6,009 bases of DNA, taken from contig DCZC01000083.1 of NCBI GenBank assembly GCA_002331565.1, forward strand, positions 1 to 6,009. The letters are read 5' to 3'. This DNA is from Gemmatimonas sp. UBA2094 (lineage in GTDB: Bacteria > Gemmatimonadota > Gemmatimonadetes > Gemmatimonadales > Gemmatimonadaceae). The translations under genes and the position numbers were made by a program. The notes below the pieces were generated by a model. That model saw nothing but the letters and a program-made list of their open reading frames with translations. It ran no database searches and was not told where the DNA came from. Below are positions 1 to 6,009 of the stretch, one piece after another (the first letter of the stretch is position 1; each line of letters starts with the position of its first letter).

Positions 1-744
1 GCGCCGCTCGGCGTGAGCGTGGAGCGTGCCGCCGAAGCGATCATCAGCACCGCCGACGCCATCATGGCCCGTGCGTTGCGCCGCGTGAGTGTGGAGCGCG
101 GCGTGGATCCGCGCGGGCTGCCGCTCATTGCCTTCGGTGGTGGGGGGCCGCTGCATGCGTGCGGGCTCGCTGAACGGTTGGGAATGCGTGAGGTCATCGT
201 GCCGCCGCACGCCGGTGTATTGAGCGCGGTGGGGCTCGCGCTCGCACCGGAGCGCCGCGAGCGACTCACGAGCTGCGTGGCGACGGCTGAAAGCCTGAGT
301 GACGAGGCGCTCGCATCGCTGCTCACGACAGCCGCGCGCGAGCTGGGACAAGGCGACGGAGCGCTGGAGCCGCGCTGGTGGCTGCGTGCGCGCTACGTGG
401 GCCAGGGTTACGAACTCGATGTGCCGGTGCAGCCCGGCGACGCCGTGACGGCCGTGGTGGAGCGATTCGTGGAGCGCCACCGGCAGCGCGCCGGGTTCAT
501 TCTCGATCGTGCGGTGGAGTTCATCAGCGCCCGCACGACACTGAGCAGCACGCCGTGGCCGGTGCGCTTCACGCGGCCCGCGCGTGACGGCGAGCTACCC
601 GACGGAATCGATGATGGACGCGCGATGGATCGCTCGTTGGTCGGGCCGGCCGTGGTGCGATTGCCCGACGCCACCATGCGTGTGGCACCGGGGTGGACGG
701 CGCGGGCCCTGGCGATCGGTGGTTGGCACCTGGAGATGGCATGA
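1..744 (+). CDS. hyuA: Hydantoinase A / 5-oxoprolinase-type subunit, C-terminal part (5' end outside window)
   Basis: The frame is open from base 1 to the TGA at 742-744, giving 247 visible residues. Full members of this family are roughly 650-700 residues, so about a third of the protein is here. The family (HyuA/OplaA/acetone carboxylase beta type) has an ASKHA-like ATP-binding fold and drives ATP-dependent opening of hydantoin, 5-oxoproline or related rings together with a HyuB partner in the cytoplasm. Supporting motifs in the visible fragment are the VERGVDPR segment followed by AFGGGGPLHA (about residues 45-54), VIVPPHAGVLSAVGL just after it, RYVGQGYEL (about 131-139), and the closing SLVGPAVV / ATMRVAPGW pattern. 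These are typical of the C-terminal half of HyuA. The stop overlaps the next start (ATGA), so it is the first visible gene of an operon that ends with the matching B subunit. The exact substrate cannot be told from sequence. The family assignment is firm; hydantoin rather than 5-oxoproline specificity is open. Confidence 0.93.
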   Translation, partial: APLGVSVERAAEAIISTADAIMARALRRVSVERGVDPRGLPLIAFGGGGPLHACGLAERLGMREVIVPPHAGVLSAVGLALAPERRERLTSCVATAESLSDEALASLLTTAARELGQGDGALEPRWWLRARYVGQGYELDVPVQPGDAVTAVVERFVERHRQRAGFILDRAVEFISARTTLSSTPWPVRFTRPARDGELPDGIDDGRAMDRSLVGPAVVRLPDATMRVAPGWTARALAIGGWHLEMA

Positions 745-1403
745 GCCCGAATCGCCTCGACATCGGGCGGATTCTTTCGACGCCCGTGCCCATGCTGCTC
801 CCCGACAACGGGCCGGTGCATGTCCTCGTCGTCGGCGAGGCACCGGGACCACGTGGCGCCGATAAGAGCGGTGTCCCGTTCTTCGGCGATGCGGCCGGCC
901 GGCATCTCTATGCCGCGCTCCAGCGGCTTGGCGCCGTGGTGCTGCCGCCGGAACTCGACGACCTGCCGTGGGACGGCGCCGCATTCACGGCGGCCGGCTT
1001 GGCCCCCGTCGCGCACGGCGTGGCGCTCGGCAATGCCTACGACCGGTGCCCGAGCGACGATGGGCAGTCGTTCCGTGCCCCCATCCGGAGCGAACTCGAA
1101 AGCGCGCGCAACTTCACGCGGCTCAATCGCGATCTCGAGCAGCTCTCCAGGCGCGGGCTCAGGGGTATCGTGACGCTGGGGCGCGTGGCCACGCGCACGT
1201 TCGACACGCTGTTCAAGCAGCAGCCGCGCCCGGCGCTCGCCTGCCGTGCGCTGCCGCATCCATCGGCGCAGGGACTTCTCTCCATGGCCCCCGATCGCGG
1301 CAAGGGCGCAAAGATGGTCGACCTGCAGGAAGCGTGGATGGCGCGTTGCGCGTACACGGTCATCGAGGCCGGTTATCCGGCGCCGCACCAGGACGCCGTA
1401 TGA
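741..1403 (+). CDS. Uracil-DNA glycosylase superfamily protein, family-4-like motif 1
   Basis: 220 residues. The start is the ATG at 741, which overlaps the upstream stop as ATGA and has GGAGA at 732-736. An in-frame ATG at 693 lies inside hyuA and has less support. Motif 1 is GEAPG (residues 32-36), followed by a [13 protein letters not shown] stretch (44-56). This matches the family 4 pattern GEAPGxxE...GxPFxGxAGxxL, although the usual Glu after GEAPG is not at the expected place (PRGADKSG). A central LGNAYDRCP (96-104) matches the region that normally carries an Asn and the nucleotide-pocket contacts. HPS at 173-175 matches motif 2, the DNA-intercalating/His loop. Enzymes of this superfamily excise uracil or other damaged bases from DNA. 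Only three cysteines are present (103, 168, 203), and the N-terminal Cys pair that helps hold the [4Fe-4S] cluster in true family 4 enzymes is missing. It is therefore a divergent or cluster-less member, and its base specificity is unknown. It sits between the two hydantoinase subunits with ATGA overlaps on both sides. Confidence 0.82.
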   Translation: MSPNRLDIGRILSTPVPMLLPDNGPVHVLVVGEAPGPRGADKSGVPFFGDAAGRHLYAALQRLGAVVLPPELDDLPWDGAAFTAAGLAPVAHGVALGNAYDRCPSDDGQSFRAPIRSELESARNFTRLNRDLEQLSRRGLRGIVTLGRVATRTFDTLFKQQPRPALACRALPHPSAQGLLSMAPDRGKGAKMVDLQEAWMARCAYTVIEAGYPAPHQDAV

Positions 1404-2977
1404 GCGCGCCCATGCTCACGTTCGATGCACTCGAACTCACCGTGTTCTCGCAGGGCGTGGCCATGCTCGCCGAGGAAATGGGCGGGCTGCTCGAGCGCAG
1501 CAGCATTTCGCCGAACATCCGCGAGCGGCGTGATGCCTCGTGTGCGCTGTTCGATGCGGCGGGACGCATGGTGGCGCAGGCGGCGCACATCCCGGTGCAT
1601 CTGGGAGCGATGCCGGAGTCGGTGGCCGCCGTTCGTGCTGCGGGTGCGCAGGCTGGCGACGTGTTCCTGCTCAACGATCCGTCGCACGGTGGCTCGCATC
1701 TGCCCGATCTCACCATGGTCGAGGTGATCCCGCATCCGCACGAGCCGCAGCGGGTCATCGGCTACGCGGCAGTACGCGCGCATCATGCCGACGTGGGCGG
1801 CATCAGCCCCGGGAGCATGCCATTCGGCGCCACCGAGTTGTATCAAGAGGGGATCATTGTCCCGCCCGTGCGGATCGAGGTGCAGGGCATGCCGAACCGC
1901 GACGTGCTGGCGTTGGTGCTCGCCAACGTACGTACGCCGGCGGAGCGCGAGGGGGACCTGAGTGCGCAGCGCGCGGCGTGTGCGGCGGGGCGTCGCGGTT
2001 GGCAGGCGCTGTTCCTGCGCATGGGCGAAACGATGCTGCAGTCGGCGGTGGATGCGTTGCTCGACTACACGGAGCGTCGTGTGCGGGCGCGGCTCGCGTT
2101 GCTCGACGGTGCCGCCGGTCTCGCGGCCGACGCCCTCGAGGGTGATGGGGTGAGCGATGCGCCAATTCCGGTCGTCATCGCGGCTGCGGTGCGCGGCGCC
2201 ACGTTGCACCTCGACCTTACGGGGACGTCACCGGCCGTACGTGGCAACGTGAACGCGCCGCCCGCGGTGGTACGTGCCGCGGCCGTGTTCGTGCTGCGCG
2301 TGCTGTGCGACGACGATGTCCCGGTGAACGACGGCGTAGCGCGTGCGCTGCACCTCGTGATCCCCGATGACTGCGTGGCGAACGCGAAGCGGCCGAGCGC
2401 CGTGGCCGCCGGCAACGTGGAACTCTCGCAGCGCCTGACCGACGTGTGCTTCGCCGCCCTCGCGAGTGCCGCGGCCAGTGTCGGCGTGCACGATCTCGTG
2501 ATTCCGGCCTGCGGCCAGGGCACGATGAACAACATCACGCTCGGTGCGCCAGGCTGGAGCTTCTACGAGACGCTCGGCGGCGGGCAGGGGGCGAGTCGTC
2601 GTGGGCCCGGCCCCGACGCGGTGCACGTGGGTATGAGCAACACGCGCAACACGCCGGTGGAGAGCCTCGAACGGGCCTATCCGTTACGCGTGGTGGAGTA
2701 CGCGGTGCGTCGCGGCAGCGGTGGGGCAGGGCAGCATCATGGCGGCGACGGCGTGGTGCGCCGTTACCAGACGCTGGTGCCGTGCACGGCCACCTTGCTC
2801 ACCGAGCGTCGGAAGGTCGCGCCCCCGGGTGCGCATGGCGGCCACGCCGGCGCGCCGGGGCGCAACACACTCAACGGCGAGTCGCTTCCCGCCAAAACGC
2901 GCGTGACCATGAATGCCGGTGATGTGCTCACCCTGGAAACCCCTGGTGGCGGTGGGTGGGGAGTGGTCCCGGCGTAA
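1400..2977 (+). CDS. hyuB: Hydantoinase B / 5-oxoprolinase-type subunit, complete
   Basis: 525 residues, a normal length for the HyuB family. The ATG at 1400 overlaps the preceding stop (ATGA) and has AGGA at 1390-1393. The reading frame stays open further upstream, but that part is antisense-like shadow of the glycosylase gene, and family similarity begins at this start. Conserved blocks in order are: [19 protein letters not shown] with [10 protein letters not shown] (about 42-71), [19 protein letters not shown] (86-104), [15 protein letters not shown] (127-141), [15 protein letters not shown] (176-190), [11 protein letters not shown] (338-348), GQGTMNN (372-378), [11 protein letters not shown] (389-399), [11 protein letters not shown] (414-424), a [13 protein letters not shown] glycine-rich loop (439-451) and the C-terminal [10 protein letters not shown] (512-521). 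The His and Asp residues in the NDP/GGSH and HHAD blocks are the conserved positions expected for the active site or a metal site. The subunit works with HyuA in a cytoplasmic complex that opens hydantoin, 5-oxoproline or a similar ring. No truncation or frameshift is seen. Substrate is not determined. Confidence 0.95.
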   Translation: MSAPMLTFDALELTVFSQGVAMLAEEMGGLLERSSISPNIRERRDASCALFDAAGRMVAQAAHIPVHLGAMPESVAAVRAAGAQAGDVFLLNDPSHGGSHLPDLTMVEVIPHPHEPQRVIGYAAVRAHHADVGGISPGSMPFGATELYQEGIIVPPVRIEVQGMPNRDVLALVLANVRTPAEREGDLSAQRAACAAGRRGWQALFLRMGETMLQSAVDALLDYTERRVRARLALLDGAAGLAADALEGDGVSDAPIPVVIAAAVRGATLHLDLTGTSPAVRGNVNAPPAVVRAAAVFVLRVLCDDDVPVNDGVARALHLVIPDDCVANAKRPSAVAAGNVELSQRLTDVCFAALASAAASVGVHDLVIPACGQGTMNNITLGAPGWSFYETLGGGQGASRRGPGPDAVHVGMSNTRNTPVESLERAYPLRVVEYAVRRGSGGAGQHHGGDGVVRRYQTLVPCTATLLTERRKVAPPGAHGGHAGAPGRNTLNGESLPAKTRVTMNAGDVLTLETPGGGGWGVVPA

Positions 2978-3032
2978 GCAGCTCCTTCGCGCGGTGCCCC
3001 CGATTTCCTTTGAAAAAATCAACGACTCCGCC

Positions 3033-3055
3033 CCGTGACGCTCGATCCGTCGCGG
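3033..3055 (+). terminator. Possible terminator hairpin after hyuB, no T-tract
   Basis: CCGTGACG (3033-3040) pairs with CGTCGCGG (3048-3055) to give an 8-bp stem with one G-U pair and a 7-base loop. It starts 56 bases after the hyuB stop. On the + strand it is followed by CACCACCATG, with no run of T, so it is not a classical intrinsic terminator. On the minus strand a TTTTTT run (complement of 3012-3017) follows, but about 15 bases from the stem, which is too far. It could stabilise the mRNA 3' end or help termination in a genome with few U-tract terminators. Confidence 0.3.
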
Positions 3056-3272
3056 CACCACCATGAGCCCCCACGTCACCGTAGGATTCTGCTCCACCGG
3101 ATGGCAGACGTCGGTGCGGCCGAGGACGAGGAGGCTACCGGGTTGCGTGCTCACCGCGTGCGCCGAGCGTGGACGTACCGAACGTGACCATATGCGATCA
3201 CCGCTCCTGATGTATCTTGCGCGGAGCGGTCGGGAGGCGGCCAGTCAGTCCGGTCGGGCTGATCGAAAATCC

Positions 3273-3308
3273 CCGCCGGTACTGCTTTCCTACCCCGTAC
3301 CACGGCGG
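3273..3308 (+). repeat. Inverted repeat: 10-bp stem with 2-base bulge
   Basis: CCGCCGGTAC (3273-3282) pairs with GTACC (3297-3301) and GGCGG (3304-3308), leaving an AC bulge at 3302-3303 and a 14-base loop rich in pyrimidines. All ten pairs are Watson-Crick. It lies about 150 bases before prfA and next to a second stem (3319-3368), which suggests a structured leader or small RNA. This is an inference from the repeats; no known RNA family was recognised. Confidence 0.45.
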
Positions 3309-3318
3309 CTCGAGTGGC

Positions 3319-3368
3319 TTCGACGAACAGTGATACCCGCCACACCCCGGCCGGACCACTTCGTCGAG
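3319..3368 (+). repeat. Inverted repeat: 8-bp stem enclosing 32 bases
   Basis: TCGACGAA (3320-3327) is a perfect reverse complement of TTCGTCGA (3360-3367), and the pair at 3319/3368 can add a G-U. The enclosed 32 bases are C-rich. CCCCG inside this loop (3346-3350 region) could alternatively pair with CGGGG at 3373-3377, so two competing folds are possible. It follows directly on the stem at 3273-3308. The function is unknown. Confidence 0.4.
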
Positions 3369-3415
3369 AGTTCGGGGCGCAACGGGACGCCTAACCACGC
3401 AGGTCACTTGTCCGC

Positions 3416-3431
3416 CGTGACTGATATCACG
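3416..3431. promoter_or_regulatory. prfA: CGTGA-N6-TCACG inverted repeat, CRP/FNR-like operator candidate
   Basis: The sequence CGTGACTGATATCACG is a 5-bp inverted repeat with a 6-base spacer. The GTGA-N6-TCAC core has the spacing of CRP/FNR-family binding sites (TGTGA-N6-TCACA). It ends 23 bases before the prfA ATG. That position would overlap a promoter or start site and suit repression, or it could form a small hairpin near the start codon. No regulator gene is in the window, and a single site can occur by chance. Confidence 0.3.
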
Positions 3432-3454
3432 CATTTCGTCCCCATTTCCGTCGT

Positions 3455-4525
3455 ATGCTGAGTCACCTTCGTGAACGCATGGCCGACGCCTTGCGCCGCG
3501 CCACCGAGGTGGAGCAGTTGCTGGCCGATCCGGAAACCACCCGCGATGCCGCCCGATTGGCCGATCTCGGCCGGGAGCACCACCGGCTGGCCGAGGTCGT
3601 TGCCAAGGCGAATCGGCTCCAGAAGGCGGAACAGGAGCTGGCCGACGCCCGGGAAATGGCTACCGGCGACGACCCGGACTTCGCCGCCGAAGCGAAAACG
3701 GAGGTGGCCCGGCTGGAGGCTGAGGTGGAGCAGCTCCAGAAGTCATTACTGCCGCTGCTCATCCCGCGTGATCCGCTCGACGACCGCCCGGCCATCATGG
3801 AAATTCGCGCCGGGACGGGGGGCGACGAAGCCGCGCTGTTCGCCGGGGATCTGGTGCGCCTCTACACCCGGTTCATCGAGCGCCGGGGCTGGCGCATCGA
3901 GGCCATCTCGTGGTCCGACGGGGCCGTAGGCGGCGTGAAGGAAGCGGTGTTCAAGGTGATCGGCGACGGTGCCTTCGGCGTGCTGCGCTGGGAGAGCGGG
4001 GTGCACCGCGTGCAGCGCGTCCCGGCCACCGAATCACAGGGGCGCATTCACACGTCGGCCGCCACCGTGGCCGTGCTGCCGGAAGCCGAAGAGGTGGACG
4101 TGCGCATCGAAGACAAGGATCTCCGTATCGACGTGTTCCGCTCATCTGGCCCCGGCGGACAGAGCGTGAATACCACCGACTCGGCGGTACGCATCACGCA
4201 CATTCCCACCGGCATCGTGGTGTCGCAGCAGGACCAGAAGTCGCAGCTGCAGAACAAGGCCAAGGGCATGGAGGTGCTGCGCGCGCGCCTGCTCGACTTG
4301 CGCCTTTCCGAACAGGAAGCAGAGCGTTCGCGCCTGCGCAAATCGCAGGTGAGCACCGGTGACCGCTCGGCCAAGATCCGCACTTACAACTTCCCGCAGG
4401 GCCGCGTGACCGACCACCGCGTAGCTGTCACGCTGTACGACATCGACGGCGTGATGAACGGGGACATCGGCGGCTTCCTCGACGCCATTCAGCTCGCCAA
4501 CGCCGAGGAGAGCCTCGCCGGGTGA
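3455..4525 (+). CDS. prfA: Peptide chain release factor 1 (RF1)
   Basis: 356 residues, close to the 360 of the E. coli protein. RF1 recognises UAA and UAG in the ribosomal A site and triggers release of the finished peptide. Domain 1 is a charged helical N-terminus (about 1-100). The stop-codon reading tripeptide is PAT at 190-192, within the conserved segment RVPATESQGRIHTS; RF2 would have SPF, so this is RF1. The catalytic GGQ is at 234-236 in RSSGPGGQSVNTTDSAVR, and Q236 is the expected target of PrmC methylation. The C-terminal KSQLQNKAKGM (262-272) and KIRTYNFPQGRVTDHR (307-322) blocks are typical. The ATG at 3455 is preferred because the protein then begins with the usual MLxxLxxR pattern; the next ATG (3479) would remove conserved residues. 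No Shine-Dalgarno sequence is visible before it. It is the first gene of the downstream operon and overlaps prmC by four bases. Confidence 0.98.
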   Translation: MLSHLRERMADALRRATEVEQLLADPETTRDAARLADLGREHHRLAEVVAKANRLQKAEQELADAREMATGDDPDFAAEAKTEVARLEAEVEQLQKSLLPLLIPRDPLDDRPAIMEIRAGTGGDEAALFAGDLVRLYTRFIERRGWRIEAISWSDGAVGGVKEAVFKVIGDGAFGVLRWESGVHRVQRVPATESQGRIHTSAATVAVLPEAEEVDVRIEDKDLRIDVFRSSGPGGQSVNTTDSAVRITHIPTGIVVSQQDQKSQLQNKAKGMEVLRARLLDLRLSEQEAERSRLRKSQVSTGDRSAKIRTYNFPQGRVTDHRVAVTLYDIDGVMNGDIGGFLDAIQLANAEESLAG

Positions 4526-5424
4526 CACTGCGCGACGTCGTGCATCGCGTGGTCTCGCTGATCGCCGAGGGCGCGCACCTCGAGCCGGAGGTGCGGGCGG
4601 ATGCCGCCCGTGAGGGGCGCCTGCTGGTCGCCGGCGTGCTGCAGCTGTCACCGGGCGAACTGGCGCAGCGGATGGTGGTGGCCCCCGCGCTGCGGCCGGG
4701 GGAAGCCGACCGCATCGAAGGCGCGCTGCATCGGCGGCTGCGGGGTGAGCCACTCGCCTACGCCGTCGGGGAGGCCCCCTTCCGCGACCTCGTGCTGCAG
4801 GTGGACCGTCGGGTGCTCATCCCGCGTCCCGAAACCGAGATCGTGGTGGAGGAGGCGCTGCGGGTCGCGGCGGGTATGCCGGGCGGGGTGGCGGCCGATA
4901 TTGGCACCGGATCGGGTGCCATCGCCCTCGCGCTCGCCACCGAAGGGCGCTTTGATCTCGTGATCGCTACCGACGTCTCGGTCGACGCGCTCACCGTGGC
5001 GCAGGAGAACGCCGAACGGTTGCAGCAGCAAGGGACAGCGATGGCCCCGCTAGAGTTCCTGCACGGGGCCGATCTGGCGCCCCTCGCCTCGCGGGGAACC
5101 GGCGGCGAACTGGCCCGTGTCATTGTTTCCAATCCCCCGTACATTGCGTACGAGGAGGCGGAGCTGCTGCCGCCAAGTGTGCGCGATTGGGAGCCCCCGC
5201 TGGCGCTGTTCGCCGCCGACGGGGGGCTCGCCCGCTATGCGGTGCTGGTGCAGGGTGCCCGCGCCTGTCTCGAGCCCGGCGGGTGGCTGGTGCTGGAACT
5301 CGATGCCAACCGGGCGGCGCCGGTCGCCGCCATGGCCACGGCTGCGGGGTACGAGGCGGTGCAGGTCAGGCAGGATCTCGCGGGGCGTGACCGGGTGCTG
5401 CTGGCCCGTACGCCACCGGAGTAA
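4522..5424 (+). CDS. prmC: Release factor glutamine N5-methyltransferase
   Basis: 300 residues, slightly longer than E. coli PrmC (277). It uses S-adenosylmethionine to methylate the glutamine of the GGQ motif in RF1 and RF2, which speeds peptide release. The N-terminal helical domain (about 1-85) ends in RRLRGEPLAYAVGEAPF. RPETE (102-106) follows, then the SAM-binding DIGTGSG (126-132), the acidic strand ending ATDVS (149-153), and the catalytic NPPY (204-207) that holds the amide substrate. The C-terminal part GGLARYAVLVQGARACLEPGG completes the Rossmann fold. The start is GTG at 4522, overlapping the prfA stop as GTGA, with a strong GAGGAGAG at 4505-4512, so translation is probably coupled to prfA. 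The prfA-prmC pairing is common across bacteria and fits enzyme plus substrate. All motifs needed for activity are present. Confidence 0.97.
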   Translation: MTLRDVVHRVVSLIAEGAHLEPEVRADAAREGRLLVAGVLQLSPGELAQRMVVAPALRPGEADRIEGALHRRLRGEPLAYAVGEAPFRDLVLQVDRRVLIPRPETEIVVEEALRVAAGMPGGVAADIGTGSGAIALALATEGRFDLVIATDVSVDALTVAQENAERLQQQGTAMAPLEFLHGADLAPLASRGTGGELARVIVSNPPYIAYEEAELLPPSVRDWEPPLALFAADGGLARYAVLVQGARACLEPGGWLVLELDANRAAPVAAMATAAGYEAVQVRQDLAGRDRVLLARTPPE

Positions 5425-5433
5425 CTCAATTCG

Positions 5434-5453
5434 CGGCCGGGAGGCCGGATTTT
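5434..5453 (+). promoter_or_regulatory. Short hairpin carrying the ylbF-family ribosome binding site
   Basis: CGGCC (5434-5438) pairs with GGCCG (5443-5447) around a GGGA loop. The Shine-Dalgarno GGGAGG (5439-5444) spans the loop and the first bases of the 3' arm, ten bases before the ATG at 5455, and TTTT follows at 5450-5453. Folding would partly hide the ribosome binding site. The stem is only five pairs, so it could be weak translational control, a poor attenuator, or chance in GC-rich DNA. Confidence 0.3.
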
Positions 5454-5454
5454 C

Positions 5455-6009
<555 letters not shown>

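Larger units (their letters stand above)
2978..3454. other. 477-base intergenic gap with several inverted repeats, no convincing gene
   Basis: This is the only long non-coding stretch in the window and separates the hydantoinase operon from the prfA operon. A + strand frame is open from 3063 to 3461, but it lacks a ribosome binding site, has no family-like segments, and runs into prfA. Its third codon positions do not show the G/C preference of the real genes. Minus-strand frames here are equally unconvincing. The gap contains a hairpin near the hyuB end, two larger potential stems (3273-3308 and 3319-3368), a short stem GGCG/CGCC (3376-3379 with 3388-3391), two copies of CGGTCGGG (3227-3234 and 3251-3258) and an operator-like inverted repeat at 3416-3431. 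I looked for tRNA, tmRNA, SRP RNA, RNase P, FMN and cobalamin riboswitch signatures on the + strand and, less fully, on the minus strand, and found no convincing match. It may hold the prfA promoter and a leader RNA. Confidence 0.75.

Noticed and set aside
968..1399. Upstream extension of the hyuB reading frame
   Set aside because: This part overlaps the glycosylase gene in another frame and encodes low-complexity Arg/Ala/Gly sequence. HyuB similarity begins at the ATG at 1400.
408..2209. Minus-strand open frames across the hydantoinase operon
   Set aside because: They mirror the codon structure of the + strand genes and have no recognisable family features.
3183..3203. GTGA-N10-TCAC with a central CATATG
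   Set aside because: The arms and the central palindrome are off-centre relative to each other, so it is a weak operator candidate by itself.
3251..3290. Partial resemblance to an FMN riboswitch (GAAAATCCCCGCCGG)
   Set aside because: The other conserved FMN elements are absent, and the downstream gene is not a riboflavin gene.
3304..3330. Resemblance to the tmRNA 5' end (GGCTTCGACGAAC)
   Set aside because: The G-rich acceptor arm is not matched, and the 3' end of such an RNA would fall inside prfA with no CCA-ending partner.
3063..3461. 132-codon open frame in the gap before prfA
   Set aside because: It has no ribosome binding site, no recognisable domain and no G/C bias at third codon positions, and it overlaps the prfA start. 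It looks like a chance open frame.

Overview
This is a high-GC bacterial window with dense coding, almost all of it on the + strand. Many codons end in G or C, and four junctions are 4-bp stop/start overlaps or close gaps. The gene content (release factor module, a YlbF-family protein, thymidylate kinase, hydantoinase/oxoprolinase subunits) fits a GC-rich soil or freshwater Gram-negative. Gemmatimonadota is my best guess, but it rests on general gene style and is not proven by anything in the sequence.

Region 1 (1-2977) is a three-gene operon. It holds the C-terminal end of a hydantoinase A/5-oxoprolinase-type subunit (cut off by the window start), a uracil-DNA-glycosylase-superfamily protein, and a complete hydantoinase B subunit. 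Both junctions are ATGA overlaps, so the glycosylase gene sits in frame-coupled translation between two subunits that normally form one enzyme. This is the most unusual gene arrangement in the window.

Region 2 (2978-3454) is 477 bases without a convincing gene. It holds a hairpin just after the hydantoinase operon, two larger inverted repeats that could fold as a structured leader or small RNA, and a CGTGA-N6-TCACG inverted repeat just before the next gene. I could match none of it to a known RNA family.

Region 3 (3455-6009) is a housekeeping operon. It contains prfA (peptide chain release factor 1), prmC (the methyltransferase that modifies the GGQ glutamine of release factors, overlapping prfA by GTGA), a small YlbF-family helical protein, and the start of tmk (thymidylate kinase, cut off by the window end). 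PrfA and PrmC are enzyme and substrate. The YlbF-like protein and Tmk are probably co-transcribed, but with no obvious biochemical link to the first two.

I see no mobile element, CRISPR array, tRNA, rRNA or phage gene. I did not find a clear, previously undescribed system. The points worth following are the glycosylase inside the hydantoinase operon and the structured gap before prfA.
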